A stretch of 46,534 nt of DNA, from the NCBI GenBank assembly GCA_003598085.1, contig QZKU01000091.1:1-46534 (forward strand). Direction: 5' to 3'. Position numbers and translations under genes: made by a program. The notes beneath the pieces were generated by a model. The model did not search any database. It was not told the origin of the DNA and saw only the letters and a list, made by a program, of their open reading frames with translations. Origin of the DNA: Candidatus Abyssobacteria bacterium SURF_5. Its GTDB lineage: Bacteria > Abyssobacteria > SURF-5. This document shows positions 27,233 through 35,426 of the stretch, in pieces (the stretch's first letter is position 1; every line of letters begins with the position of its first letter).

Positions 27233-27374
27233 AGACCATTCTTCGGCTTATCTCGACAGCGCGAAGGCGTTCCAGCGGTCCTCTTGACAGCCAGTACTTC
27301 TTTTCTTCCTCAATATCATTCAGGGCTGTGACCGTCACCTTCTTTTTATTCAACCTTGGAAGTTCGTCCGTCAT
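27165..27374 (-). CDS. Small protein paired with nucleotidyltransferases, orphan partner
   Basis: This 69-residue protein has the pattern KKYWLSRGPLERLRAVEISR followed by RLQRLFETAE. I recognise it as the small helical protein usually encoded just before AbiEii-like nucleotidyltransferases. Its own reading frame is intact, starting at ATG 27374. Its downstream partner is truncated, so the pair is a broken module. The role in intact pairs is presumed antitoxin or regulatory, but is not established to my knowledge. The ribosome site is poor. It may still be expressed, or may be decaying. Confidence 0.7.
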   Translation of the reverse strand: MTDELPRLNKKKVTVTALNDIEEEKKYWLSRGPLERLRAVEISRRMVYGKDRVTSRLQRLFETAELQRR

Positions 27375-27565
27375 ACATGCCGGCCTTTAGCGTCAAATTT
27401 AACTCCTGTTCCTTCCCGATAGAGTGTTCTTTCTTAAAGAATACCACACGCGTCAGACGGATTCAATATCTTGCCGTCATCAAGCAGAAAGCAGTTGGAG
27501 GGGCAAGCGGGGCCGTTATCAAAGGGCCTCTTCCTCAACACTCGCGCATCAAACCTCTCTCAGAA

Positions 27566-27600
27566 TTGTCATTCTGAGGAGCAAAGCGACGAAGAAGCTC
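27566..27600. repeat. Dispersed repeat family E (GTCATTCTGAGGAGCAAAGC)
   Basis: The stretch beginning GTCATTCTGAGGAGCAAAGC and continuing GACGAAGAA matches a short sequence I know from many unrelated bacterial genomes, where it recurs between genes. Only one copy is in this window. The surrounding 250-bp gap (27375-27627) shows no gene. Confidence 0.45.
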
Positions 27601-27627
27601 TCGAATTCCACGGGGCGATAAGCGCCT

Positions 27628-28632
27628 TTAGCCAGCGGCTGATTCGAGGATGGCGATATTGTCCGGAGAAGGGATGACCTCGCCCGTCTCCATTTGCTTG
27701 ATGATCTCGCGGACCTTCGCGTTGATTGGGACGGAAACGCGTTTTTCGAGCGCGCGGTCGACGCAATAGCCGGTGATATAATCGACCTCGGTCTTGAGGC
27801 CTTTTTCGATGTCCTGCAGCGGGCCGGGATAGATATTGCCGGCGACGGCGGCCATCATGTCGAGTATCTGCATCGAGCGCTCGATGCTTTCCTCATCGGT
27901 TGCGGTAAAGATGGTGGGATCGACCACGCCCTCGAATTTCTCGACGTTCACTCCGCAGGCTTCGGCGGTTCTAATGACTTCGGCGACGAGACGGGCGAAA
28001 ACTTTCTTGTTGCGCTCGGGCGCGAGCGCCTCACCGACGGTCTGCCCGAGCGTGCCGCAGCCGGCTATCAGGCAGTTAATGCTGAGCTTCGACCAGCGGT
28101 GGCCGTACAGATTATCGGTCAGCAGCGTCTCGACGATATCGTCGAGCACACCTTTCACGCTCTTCAGCCGCTCGGTAATCCTGCCGTCAAGCTCGCCGAG
28201 CGTGAACTTGCCTTCCGAGGTCTGCGTCAGATGGCCGGGACCGGCGTTGGTCGCTCCCCAGCCGACGACGCATCCCAAAACTCGCTCGGGACCGAAAACC
28301 GACGCGATGGTATCCTCGCTGATTCCGTTCAGCAGCGTCACAATCAGCGTGTCCGGCCCGACATACGGCTTGATGTCGTTCAGCGCATTCATCGTGTAGG
28401 GAGTCTTGACTGTCAGCAGCACGAGATCGAGAGGGCCCGACAGGTCCTTTGCCTCGACCGCATTGAGCGGGACGATCATCTCGCCGCGCACGCCGTCGAT
28501 GAGGGCGCCTTTCCTGATGCGCTCGCGGTGCTCCTTGAACGGCTCAACGAGGGTGACGTTTCGGCCGGCCCGCGTCAGATACGCGCCGCATATGCTTCCG
28601 AGCGCGCCCGCTCCGAAAATCGTTATGTCCAT
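27628..28632 (-). CDS. 2-dehydropantoate 2-reductase (ketopantoate reductase family)
   Basis: Ketopantoate reductase makes pantoate for coenzyme A using NADPH. The 334-residue protein begins with the Rossmann motif ITIFGAGALGSICGAYLTRAG (GxGxxG near residue 7). It has the conserved catalytic-Lys region RWSKLSINCLIAGCG (about residue 176) and the typical C-terminal helical domain ending KVREIIKQMETGEVIP. The family also contains opine-type and other 2-keto-acid reductases, so panE is likely but not certain, and no panB or panC is nearby. The start ATG at 28632 has a weak ribosome site (GAACAGACAT). Repeat B copy 2 lies about 30 bp upstream. Confidence 0.88.
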   Translation of the reverse strand: MDITIFGAGALGSICGAYLTRAGRNVTLVEPFKEHRERIRKGALIDGVRGEMIVPLNAVEAKDLSGPLDLVLLTVKTPYTMNALNDIKPYVGPDTLIVTLLNGISEDTIASVFGPERVLGCVVGWGATNAGPGHLTQTSEGKFTLGELDGRITERLKSVKGVLDDIVETLLTDNLYGHRWSKLSINCLIAGCGTLGQTVGEALAPERNKKVFARLVAEVIRTAEACGVNVEKFEGVVDPTIFTATDEESIERSMQILDMMAAVAGNIYPGPLQDIEKGLKTEVDYITGYCVDRALEKRVSVPINAKVREIIKQMETGEVIPSPDNIAILESAAG

Positions 28633-28659
28633 GTCTGTTCCTCTATGCTGGGGGGTTGT

Positions 28660-28760
28660 GCTTCGGGGACAGGCACCATTCTATCCCGCGAGGCGCGGGA
28701 TTTCGCTGCGCTCAACGAGGCACTTGAGATAATTCCCTAAATGGAGCCAGTCCCCTTCGC
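28660..28760. repeat. Dispersed repeat family B, copy 2
   Basis: It opens with CTTCGGGGACAGGCACCATT and closes with ATGGAGCCAGTCCCCTTCGC, matching copy 1 at 6736-6823. Its interior carries a perfect hairpin, ATCCCGCG (28683-28690) and CGCGGGAT (28694-28701). The shared ends with different centres suggest mobile, non-autonomous elements. Confidence 0.65.
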
Positions 28761-28821
28761 TTGGCCCCAAGTCGGCTGCTGAATAGATTCATAATTGCAA
28801 TCCACTGTTGTCTGTGGCTTT

Positions 28822-28850
28822 GTAGGGGCGGGTTTCAAACCCGCCCTTAC
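28822..28850. repeat. REP family A, copy 5, supplying the acylase stop codon
   Basis: GTAGGGGCGGGTTTCAAACC and CGCCCTTAC form the REP palindrome. The right end, TTA at 28847-28849, is the stop codon of the penicillin-acylase gene on the minus strand. The last residues of that protein are therefore next to, or derived from, the repeat. Confidence 0.8.
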
Positions 28851-31336
28851 GGGGCAGCCGTCGGTACTAATGGTATCAGCACCAGTTTGTCTTCACACTC
28901 TCCCGTCTCCTCTGCGTTTTTCCACAGAGGAAGCGATTCTCCCTTGAGCCAGAGCGGCAATTGATCCGCATAGTGGCGGCTGAACCGATTTTCGGACTGG
29001 CCGAGCGTGATGACCATTCGCGCCGCGTCCACGTCTCCGAAGTCCATGACTGTTCTCATTGACGGGCCGGCGATTACCGGATAGGGCTTTTGGTCCAGAT
29101 CGAAGTAATAGTTGCCCGGGTTGACAGAATAATTTTCGCCGCCCAACTGATACGGGCCGAGGTTCAGCAGCTTCGCCGCAATTCCGGAGCGCCCCAGCGG
29201 ATGCGAGAAGGTGAGCGTGTGAAGTTGTCCCCATTTCCACCCGTCGGGGGGGCGGCGATAGAAGCGCCTCAATGATTTTACTGCTTCGCCCGCGCATTCG
29301 GCAATCACCTGGTCCTGCGACTCCACACTTTCTGTCGAGGGATCATCAAACCATATCGCGAGCGCGATATTCCCCAACATGTCGTCGAGGTCCGCTACTG
29401 ACCGATAAATCCGCCTCCACTGGCCGGGCTTCATTCTGCCATCGATGATCTCTCTCGCAAGCGTCGCATAACTCTCAAAGAAAACCGCGGCGCCGGCGCT
29501 GTCACGGTCGGCCATCAGGTCCCATTTCTTCAAAAGATCCACCGCCTGCTTGAAGTCCGGATCGTCCGTTGGATACCTCTCGCACGCCTCCACGAAGATG
29601 TCCCGCACGTGCGCCGCCTGTTTCGAGTAGACGTCCATCTGGATGCGCTGCATATCTTCCCCAGAGAGTTTCTCCTGCGCGAGGATGAGCTCCTCTATTC
29701 GCTCTGCCCGGTATGGATTGGCGTAACGCGTCGAGATGAGATACGGGTAATCGTCCGGAGTCACCCGGTTGTTCGCGGTGACGATATATCCGCTCGATGG
29801 GTTGAGGAGGCGCGGCATCTCGTCGTAGGGGATGTAGCCTGCCCACTCGTATTCGTTCAGCCAGCCCGGCGCCGGCAGCATCCCGCGGCCCTTTCTTCTG
29901 ATCGGAATCATGCCGGCAAGCTGATACCCGATATTGCCGTTCGCATCCGCGTACACCCAATTCCACACCGGTGTGGCCGTGTATCGCAGGGCCTCGTGGA
30001 AATCATCCCAATTCGCCGCCTTGAGCATCAGGCGCGAAGTGATGAGCGAGTCGGAAACTTCGTACCCCGCCCAATGAAGCGAGAGCGGCATGCCGGCTTG
30101 AACCGGCGGGTCCGAGATCTCATTGATGATCGGGCCGCGGATGCTGAGCCGAATCTGCTTTTCCACTGCTTTCTGTTCGCCATTTTCCCGATAGTGGATG
30201 GTCTCCTTGATGATGTCGAACGGCTGATACGAGCCGTCGTTGTAGTATTCGTTCGGGTTTTCAGGATTCAGCTTCTCGATGAAGAGGTCCTGCGTGTCGG
30301 CGCCGGTGGTCGTGTCGCCCCAGGCGATGCGGCGGTTGTGACCCATCACAATCATTGGAACGCCACTTGTCATGATGCCTGCCGCCTCGATGCCGGGAGC
30401 CGACAGGCGCGCCATATACCATATCGACGGCAAGGTATGCGGGATGTGAGGGTCATTGGCCAGCATCGGTTTGCCGGAGCGGCTCCTTTGTCCGCTCACT
30501 GCCCATGCGTTGCTCGCGAATACCTGGCTTCTGTCCGTGAATAATCCCATGTGCGCCGCCGTTTGTATCGGCGTCGCTTCCTTGTCCTCGAACTTGATAA
30601 GACTATAATCAAACTCCGGCGGAATGATTGTCTTGTCTATGCGAGCAGGCACGATGTCGTACTGTTTCTCAGTTTCCGGGATGATGCTGGGGCCGCGCTC
30701 CCTGTGGGTCTCGATCAGCTCGAGCGCCGCATCGGCCCCCATGTCATGCACGAGGCCGGCCATCGCGAGCTCGGACTCCCAATTGAATGTGACCATCCAC
30801 TGCTGCCACATGAGCACGCCGTACACGTTCTCGGGCGACCACAATTCAGGCTTGTATCTCAACAGCAGAAACTCAAACGGCAGGCGGTCAGGGTATCTTT
30901 CTATATAGTCATTTATGCCGTTGACATAGGCGCGGCAGATCGTCTTCGACTCTTCGCCCGCGTTTGCCCAAATTTTTTCCGCCAGCCGCTGAAAGCCGAG
31001 CACCCGGTGCCTGTGGTCGACCGGGATCAGCTCGGGCCCGAATATCTCGGCGAGGCGTCCCTGCGAGAGGCGCCGGAAGATATCCAGTTGCCAGAGCCTG
31101 TCCTGCGCGTTCACGAACCCGAGCGCGTAATAGAGATCATTCTCCGATTGGGCCTGTATATGAGGTATGCCGTAGCTGTCGCGGCTGACTTCGACGCCGT
31201 GCTCGAGGCCGGGGAGTACAATCTCGCCACTGGTCTGCGGCAGGCTTCTACGGATCAGACGCGCGGCCCATGTCCCGCCAACCGCGACGACAACCAGGAA
31301 TGTTGCTGCGACTATGAAGACGATTTTTCTTCTCAT
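28847..31336 (-). CDS. Penicillin acylase family N-terminal nucleophile hydrolase
   Basis: This protein belongs to the penicillin amidase/acyl-homoserine-lactone acylase family. These Ntn-hydrolases are exported as one chain and cut themselves to expose a catalytic Ser. The 829-residue precursor has an N-terminal hydrophobic segment (residues 5-25) for export. The alpha chain contains RDSYGIPHIQAQSENDLYYALGF. S275 in VFASNAWAVSG is the predicted nucleophile at the new N-terminus of the beta chain, followed by MLANDPHIPH. Preferred amide substrates vary from beta-lactams to N-acyl homoserine lactones, and this cannot be resolved here. The ATG at 31336 follows AAAGAG. It is 20 bp downstream of the small membrane protein and may be cotranscribed. 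Confidence 0.92.
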   Translation of the reverse strand: MRRKIVFIVAATFLVVVAVGGTWAARLIRRSLPQTSGEIVLPGLEHGVEVSRDSYGIPHIQAQSENDLYYALGFVNAQDRLWQLDIFRRLSQGRLAEIFGPELIPVDHRHRVLGFQRLAEKIWANAGEESKTICRAYVNGINDYIERYPDRLPFEFLLLRYKPELWSPENVYGVLMWQQWMVTFNWESELAMAGLVHDMGADAALELIETHRERGPSIIPETEKQYDIVPARIDKTIIPPEFDYSLIKFEDKEATPIQTAAHMGLFTDRSQVFASNAWAVSGQRSRSGKPMLANDPHIPHTLPSIWYMARLSAPGIEAAGIMTSGVPMIVMGHNRRIAWGDTTTGADTQDLFIEKLNPENPNEYYNDGSYQPFDIIKETIHYRENGEQKAVEKQIRLSIRGPIINEISDPPVQAGMPLSLHWAGYEVSDSLITSRLMLKAANWDDFHEALRYTATPVWNWVYADANGNIGYQLAGMIPIRRKGRGMLPAPGWLNEYEWAGYIPYDEMPRLLNPSSGYIVTANNRVTPDDYPYLISTRYANPYRAERIEELILAQEKLSGEDMQRIQMDVYSKQAAHVRDIFVEACERYPTDDPDFKQAVDLLKKWDLMADRDSAGAAVFFESYATLAREIIDGRMKPGQWRRIYRSVADLDDMLGNIALAIWFDDPSTESVESQDQVIAECAGEAVKSLRRFYRRPPDGWKWGQLHTLTFSHPLGRSGIAAKLLNLGPYQLGGENYSVNPGNYYFDLDQKPYPVIAGPSMRTVMDFGDVDAARMVITLGQSENRFSRHYADQLPLWLKGESLPLWKNAEETGECEDKLVLIPLVPTAAP

Positions 31337-31356
31337 TTAAGGGCTCTTTCTTATCG

Positions 31357-31641
31357 TCAGTTTCCCTGGAAATGCCAAATCAGGCCGACGATCAGCGGCA
31401 GAAGCATGAGCAGCCAGCCGCAAGCGATAACAAGGCATCCCGGCGATTCAGTGTCAACGCTCTGCAGTCGCATGATTCCGGTGTATGATTCCATTTCTTT
31501 GCTGAACCATATGCAGGCAAGCGGGAGCACAAGAAAGGCAATGCAGCGGATGACACCGCCAGCGCCTCCGAGCCGATAGGCCGCAATGAGATAGATTAGC
31601 GCAACTATCGCGGATAGAATTCTGTTGACCATTCTATTCAC
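31357..31641 (-). CDS. Small membrane protein of unknown function
   Basis: This 94-residue protein has three hydrophobic segments at about 7-22, 29-47 and 68-88 (VIACGWLLMLLPLIVGLIW). The frame begins at GTG 31641, with an in-frame ATG three codons in (31632); neither has a clear ribosome site. The stop lies 20 bp before the acylase start, so the two are likely one transcript with this gene first. I do not recognise the family. The hydrophobic pattern, typical codon use and tight spacing make it a real gene rather than chance. Confidence 0.65.
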   Translation of the reverse strand: MNRMVNRILSAIVALIYLIAAYRLGGAGGVIRCIAFLVLPLACIWFSKEMESYTGIMRLQSVDTESPGCLVIACGWLLMLLPLIVGLIWHFQGN

Positions 31642-31972
31642 CGCATGGAATCACGTTAATCTTTGACCGCTACTATAGCAGTCGCGGAAAGAATTCTTCA
31701 AGCACCGCGGCAAGGAGTTCTTTGCGGCCAGAACATTGTTTATCACGAATGACCAAACCAAAGCCGAAGCGCACGAATGAAAAAAGGAGTCATTGGCGGA
31801 TTACCCTGGTTATTTACAAACCGAAAAAGAAGAAAGGACATTCACAGGAGCAAACGGAGGAGACGGAAGATTTCCGATTCTTTCTGCTTGACCTCCGGCC
31901 CCGTCACGGGATAGCATAGACTGCTCATCCAAATGCGGCCGCCTGCAAAAGCTTTTCAAGGAGAAACCAATC
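31642..31972. repeat. 331-bp gap with repeat family D copy
   Basis: There is no gene with support here. At about 31826-31871 it holds GGACATTCACAGGAGCAAAC followed by GGAGGAGACGGAAG, a clear family D copy. It matches, in reverse orientation, the copy at 33716-33764. A 65-codon open frame spans the repeat and is judged non-coding. Confidence 0.55.
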
Positions 31973-32227
31973 ATGCGCGGCAACAAATACTTGAATGCGG
32001 CCATTATGGAGGTCGTTGAAAACCAACTGAGAGACCTGGACCCGCCCGAAACTCGGCAAACGTATGACAGGCTTTTGGGTGAGGGCCTTTCCGAAGAGGA
32101 AGCGAAGCAGCTCATTGGAGTCGCCGTCGCAACTGAGATTTATTACGTTATGAAAGACCAGCGGCCTTTTGACCTGGCAAAATTCACGAAGCCCCTTTCC
32201 GACTTGCCGAAACTCCCCGAAGATTGA
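31973..32227 (+). CDS. Hypothetical small protein (84 residues)
   Basis: This short acidic protein has the pattern VVENQLRDLDPPETRQTYDR (about 14-33) followed by GLSEEEAKQLIGVAVATEIY. I have seen this helical pattern in small bacterial hypothetical proteins, vaguely like the C-terminal part of DUF1841, but I cannot name a function. It is a credible gene: ATG 31973 has AAGGAG 9 nt upstream, composition is normal and the frame is intact. No membrane segment is seen, so it is cytosolic. It stands between two family D repeat copies. Confidence 0.75.
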   Translation: MRGNKYLNAAIMEVVENQLRDLDPPETRQTYDRLLGEGLSEEEAKQLIGVAVATEIYYVMKDQRPFDLAKFTKPLSDLPKLPED

Positions 32228-32284
32228 TGCATCGCGTCAGCTCGCCGGCCGTAAAGGTGCAAATTAGAGAAACTTGTTTTATAC

Positions 32285-32335
32285 AGACTGAAAAAGAATA
32301 AAAAGAATATTATGGGAGCAAACAAAGGAGACGGA
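32285..32335. repeat. Repeat family D copy (GGGAGCAAACAAAGGAGACG)
   Basis: GGGAGCAAACAAAGGAGACG matches the core of the copies at 31826 and 33716. It lies in the 238-bp gap between two small genes; no other signal was found there. Confidence 0.5.
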
Positions 32336-32465
32336 TAATTCCTTCTTCCTGGTTTGAAAGCGGAATCTGAAACCTGATCATTTTCTTTGGTGGCGCAGAC
32401 GTCTACAAAAAGCTTTTGAGTTTGCACACAGCGACCCAACAGCCATCTTCTGGCTCTCCTGGCTG

Positions 32466-33020
32466 TTGTTTGGGCTGCTGCTCCTCCCAAGGATTCTTGA
32501 GGAATTCAGGTGGCATCCGGCCGGCGGGAATGTCGACCCATTTCAGCTTCTCGTCCGCAACATCCTGGACGTGTTGGCACTTTTAGCGGGCTGGCCGCTC
32601 TGGAAGACGCTGCGGAAAGAAAAACATTCTTCAATTCGCCAGTCTGTAGTTACTGTAATGGGTTATCTGCCGATTCAAGTCCTGTTTCTCCTGCCCTTCT
32701 TCACTGCCGCCGCCACCATAGAACTTGGCACAAATCGGGAAATAGGAAGGCAAGTCTTCATAATGGGCCTGGCCGTATCATCTTTTTTTGGAGGATGCTG
32801 GATTGGTTTCAAGAAGACCAGACTCACATTACTGTGGCTCCTCCTTGGATTTCTCTTCTTCTGGGTTCCTTTCACTATTGAAGGAATAAGCTGGAATCTC
32901 ATGGCACCCGTCAAATCTCTACCATACATCAAAGCTCTATTCTTATTTGCCTGCGTTGCTGCGGGGGGATATTTCGGACGGTGGATAGCATCTCCCTTAC
33001 CGCCGTCATCTACTCTCTGA
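32466..33020 (+). CDS. Hypothetical membrane protein with uncertain N-terminus
   Basis: The frame encodes about 184 residues with at least four hydrophobic segments (for example VVTVMGYLPIQVLFLLPFF and LTLLWLLLGFLFFWVPF). The only standard start is a TTG at 32466 without a ribosome site, and it falls inside a hydrophobic helix. The same frame is open back to a stop at 32355-32357 and reads sensibly there (WWRRRLQKAFEFAHSDPTAI). That stretch contains no ATG, GTG or TTG. The original start may therefore be lost by a mutation or frameshift, or a rare codon may be used. No family is recognised. It may be a degraded gene in a repeat-rich zone. Confidence 0.55.
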   Translation: MFGLLLLPRILEEFRWHPAGGNVDPFQLLVRNILDVLALLAGWPLWKTLRKEKHSSIRQSVVTVMGYLPIQVLFLLPFFTAAATIELGTNREIGRQVFIMGLAVSSFFGGCWIGFKKTRLTLLWLLLGFLFFWVPFTIEGISWNLMAPVKSLPYIKALFLFACVAAGGYFGRWIASPLPPSSTL

Positions 33021-33250
33021 ACATTCGTATCTTTCCATCTTTCGCTCGCCGTTCTTGCCTCAGCCTCCTGCACCAGGGGGCTGAAAGGGAGGAACTGTGG
33101 AACGTGCGACAATCGCTTCACTTGCGCAGGCAACTTCTTCACTCTGAGTGGAAAAGGAAAGAATAGATTCTGCGGAAAATGCTTCATCTTGATTATGAGG
33201 AAATCTGTCCCCCAACCTCTTTTTCCTTCTGAGATCAAGGAGGACTTAGT

Positions 33251-33715
33251 TTGACATTACCCGGAGAACCAAAACCGTCGCGAGAAGGCAAGGCACGCAC
33301 GACGGCCGTTCTCGGGATGCTGAACATCCTCTACGGTCTCGGACTGATCTCTCTGCAAATGTTGCCGTTCATGATCATAAAATTATTTCCGCCGCGACAG
33401 CCGCTCGATTTTCATTTGTCGCCCTTCACGTGGAGGTCTGCCTTTTCGATAATGTTCATTATCGGCGGATTAGGACTTCTTTCTTTTATGCGATGGGGGC
33501 GCATTCTATCGGGTTTTGCTGCTATTGGTACAATCATCACAAGCATATTTTCCCTCGTGCAATCCTCACTGGGCGCATTGCAGGAGCCAGACGTGGCTCA
33601 GCCTCTGCTTGGAATTTTAATTGCAGCATTTCTTATGGCCATTCTCCTGATTTACCCGGTCATTCTTCTTATTCTCCTTCGACGCGGTTACATTTGGGCG
33701 CGTTTGGAAAAATGA
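33251..33715 (+). CDS. Hypothetical membrane protein (154 residues)
   Basis: This protein has four hydrophobic segments, near residues 22-45, 62-80, 85-105 and 120-145 (ILIAAFLMAILLIYPVILLILL). It has a charged N-terminal tail and a short positively charged end. The TTG start at 33251 is supported by AAGGAGGA 6 nt upstream, the strongest ribosome site in this area. No family is recognised; it resembles generic small four-helix membrane proteins. A family D repeat begins immediately after its stop codon. Confidence 0.75.
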   Translation: MTLPGEPKPSREGKARTTAVLGMLNILYGLGLISLQMLPFMIIKLFPPRQPLDFHLSPFTWRSAFSIMFIIGGLGLLSFMRWGRILSGFAAIGTIITSIFSLVQSSLGALQEPDVAQPLLGILIAAFLMAILLIYPVILLILLRRGYIWARLEK

Positions 33716-33764
33716 AAAACCTCCGTTTCCTCTGTTTGCTCCTGTGGATGTGTCTTTTGCGGCA
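33716..33764. repeat. Repeat family D copy, inverted
   Basis: CTCCGTTTCCTCTGTTTGCT and the following CCTGTGGATGTGTCTTTTGC are the reverse complement of the copy at 31826. The two share the core CACAGGAGCAAAC, and then GAGGAAACGGAGG here against GAGGAGACGGAAG there. Confidence 0.6.
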
Positions 33765-33777
33765 AAAGTTTGCGCGA

Positions 33778-33796
33778 TCCCGGATCAAGTCCGGGA
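33778..33796. repeat. Perfect small palindrome (TCCCGGA-TCAAG-TCCGGGA)
   Basis: Arms TCCCGGA (33778-33784) and TCCGGGA (33790-33796) pair around a 5-base loop. The same palindrome is familiar from intergenic repeats in many proteobacterial genomes. It lies past the 3' end of livF and could act as a 3' hairpin. Confidence 0.5.
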
Positions 33797-33922
33797 CGGC
33801 GTCTATCTCTCTTCGTCGGCATGCATCAGGCGAGGCGCCTGACCACGCGAGTGCGCGTGACAGGCAAGGAGAGGCGGTTCCTGATTGATTCGTTCGGGTT
33901 CGTGGTCGGAGCTTCCTTCTAT

Positions 33923-34636
33923 CTACCCGCCCAAATAGGCGGAACGGATTTCTTCGCTGTTGAGGAGGTCCGAGCCGGTGCCGGAGGAAACGATCTGGCC
34001 GGTCTGCATGACGTAGCCGCGCGCGGCTATCGAGAGCGCCATCTGCGCGTTCTGCTCGACGAGCAGGATCGAGGCGCCGCTTCGATTGATCGACTGGATG
34101 ATCTCGAATATCTGGTCCACCAGGACGGGCGAAAGCCCCATCGACGGCTCGTCCATCAGCAACAGCTTCGGCCGGGTCATCAGCGCGCGCCCGATCGCCA
34201 GCATCTGTTGTTCGCCGCCGCTCAGCGTTCCGCCCGACTGCCGCCGCCGCTCCTTCAGTCGCGGGAAAATCTCATAGACTCGTTCGAGCTCGGGGCGCAG
34301 TTTGGCGAGGGCCTGCTTTCGGCTGAAACCCCCGATCTGCAGGTTCTCCTCGACCGAGAGCTTCGGGAAAATGCGCCGGCCTTCGGGAACCGTGGATATC
34401 CCCCGCGCGACCACCTGCGATGAAGGCAATCCGTCAATCCGCTCCTGCTGAAACGTGATGGAGCCGGTCTGCGGCGGCACCAGCCCGAGGATCGTCTTCA
34501 TGGTGGTGCTTTTGCCGGCGCCGTTACTGCCGAGAAGGCAGACGATCTCGCCGGCTTCGACGCGCAGGGACACATCGTGCAGGATTCGGGTGAGCCCGTA
34601 TGACGCAGTCACTTGTTTCAATTCAAGCAGAGACAT
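33923..34636 (-). CDS. livF: Branched-chain amino acid ABC transporter ATP-binding protein
   Basis: LivF is one of the two ATPases of the LIV-I type importer for leucine, isoleucine and valine or related amides. The 237-residue protein has Walker A GSNGAGKSTT (about 36-45), ABC signature LSGGEQQ (about 138) and Walker B LLLMDEPSMGL (about 156-166). It ends with the family's typical SEEIRSAYLGG. The ATG at 34636 overlaps the end of livG by 14 bp, so translation is coupled. It is the last gene of the livKHMGF operon, all on the minus strand. The cargo is inferred from family and operon; some such systems carry urea or other amides. Confidence 0.95.
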   Translation of the reverse strand: MSLLELKQVTASYGLTRILHDVSLRVEAGEIVCLLGSNGAGKSTTMKTILGLVPPQTGSITFQQERIDGLPSSQVVARGISTVPEGRRIFPKLSVEENLQIGGFSRKQALAKLRPELERVYEIFPRLKERRRQSGGTLSGGEQQMLAIGRALMTRPKLLLMDEPSMGLSPVLVDQIFEIIQSINRSGASILLVEQNAQMALSIAARGYVMQTGQIVSSGTGSDLLNSEEIRSAYLGG

Positions 34637-35426
34637 GTTTTTTCCCGAGGTACGCCTCGATTACCAGTTCGTTGGCGCGAACCTCTTCGAATGAGCCTTC
34701 GGCGATTTTGCGGCCGTAGTCGAACGCGATCACCCGGTCGGACAGTCCCTTTACCATCATCATGTCGTGCTCGATCACCATCAGCGTGTATCCCATATCG
34801 CGCAGGCGCTTCAAGTCGTCGATGAACTCCCTGCGCTCGTGCGGATTCATTCCCGCTGAAGGCTCATCGAGCAGCACCAGTTTGGGCCGGCTGGCGAGCG
34901 CCCGCACCACCTCGAGGCGTTTTTGATATGCATAAGGGATCGCTTTTGCCGGCTCGTTCATCACCGGCGCGAGCTGCGACCGGAAGACCGCCAGCAACCG
35001 CTTCGCCTCCTCGACAACGTTTTGTTCTTCCGCGCGCGCCCGTTTCGTTTGCAATACGGCATCGAGCGGACCGGAGCGCGTGCGGCAGTGCATTCCGACC
35101 ATGACGTTCTCGATCACGGACATGTTTGCGAAGAGGCGGATATTCTGAAACGTGCGGGCGATGCCGACAGCTGTCACCCGGTGCGGTTTCATCTTCTTGA
35201 TATTTGCAGGCGCCCGGCCGGACGGATTGAACAGGATATCGCCTTCGTCGGGCTGATAGATGCCGGAGACGAGGTTGAACAGCGTTGTCTTGCCCGATCC
35301 GTTCGGCCCGATGATGCTGAGAATCTCGTTCGGCTCGACGTGCAAGTCGATCTGATCGAGCGCCTTCAGCCCGCCGAACCATTTACTTAAGCGACAGACT
35401 TGCAGCAGCGGCACGTTCCGGTTCAT
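34623..35426 (-). CDS. livG: Branched-chain amino acid ABC transporter ATP-binding protein
   Basis: LivG is the second ATPase of the importer and pairs with LivF. The 267-residue length is normal. Walker A is GPNGSGKTTLF (about 41-51) and Walker B is LVLLDEPSAGM (about 184-194). Before Walker B the signature reads IPYAYQKRLEVVRAL, where LivG proteins usually have LPYGxQRRLEIARAL; the central Gly is replaced by Ala. LivG signatures diverge from LSGGQ anyway, so activity is still likely. The start at 35426 lies 44 bp inside the end of livM in another frame, and the stop overlaps livF. No later start codon would keep the Walker A region intact, so the overlap seems real. Confidence 0.94.
   Translation of the reverse strand: MNRNVPLLQVCRLSKWFGGLKALDQIDLHVEPNEILSIIGPNGSGKTTLFNLVSGIYQPDEGDILFNPSGRAPANIKKMKPHRVTAVGIARTFQNIRLFANMSVIENVMVGMHCRTRSGPLDAVLQTKRARAEEQNVVEEAKRLLAVFRSQLAPVMNEPAKAIPYAYQKRLEVVRALASRPKLVLLDEPSAGMNPHERREFIDDLKRLRDMGYTLMVIEHDMMMVKGLSDRVIAFDYGRKIAEGSFEEVRANELVIEAYLGKKHVSA

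Noticed and set aside
31722-31919. 65-codon plus-strand frame rich in Lys
   Set aside because: It spans a dispersed repeat, has no ribosome site and has no protein-like composition.
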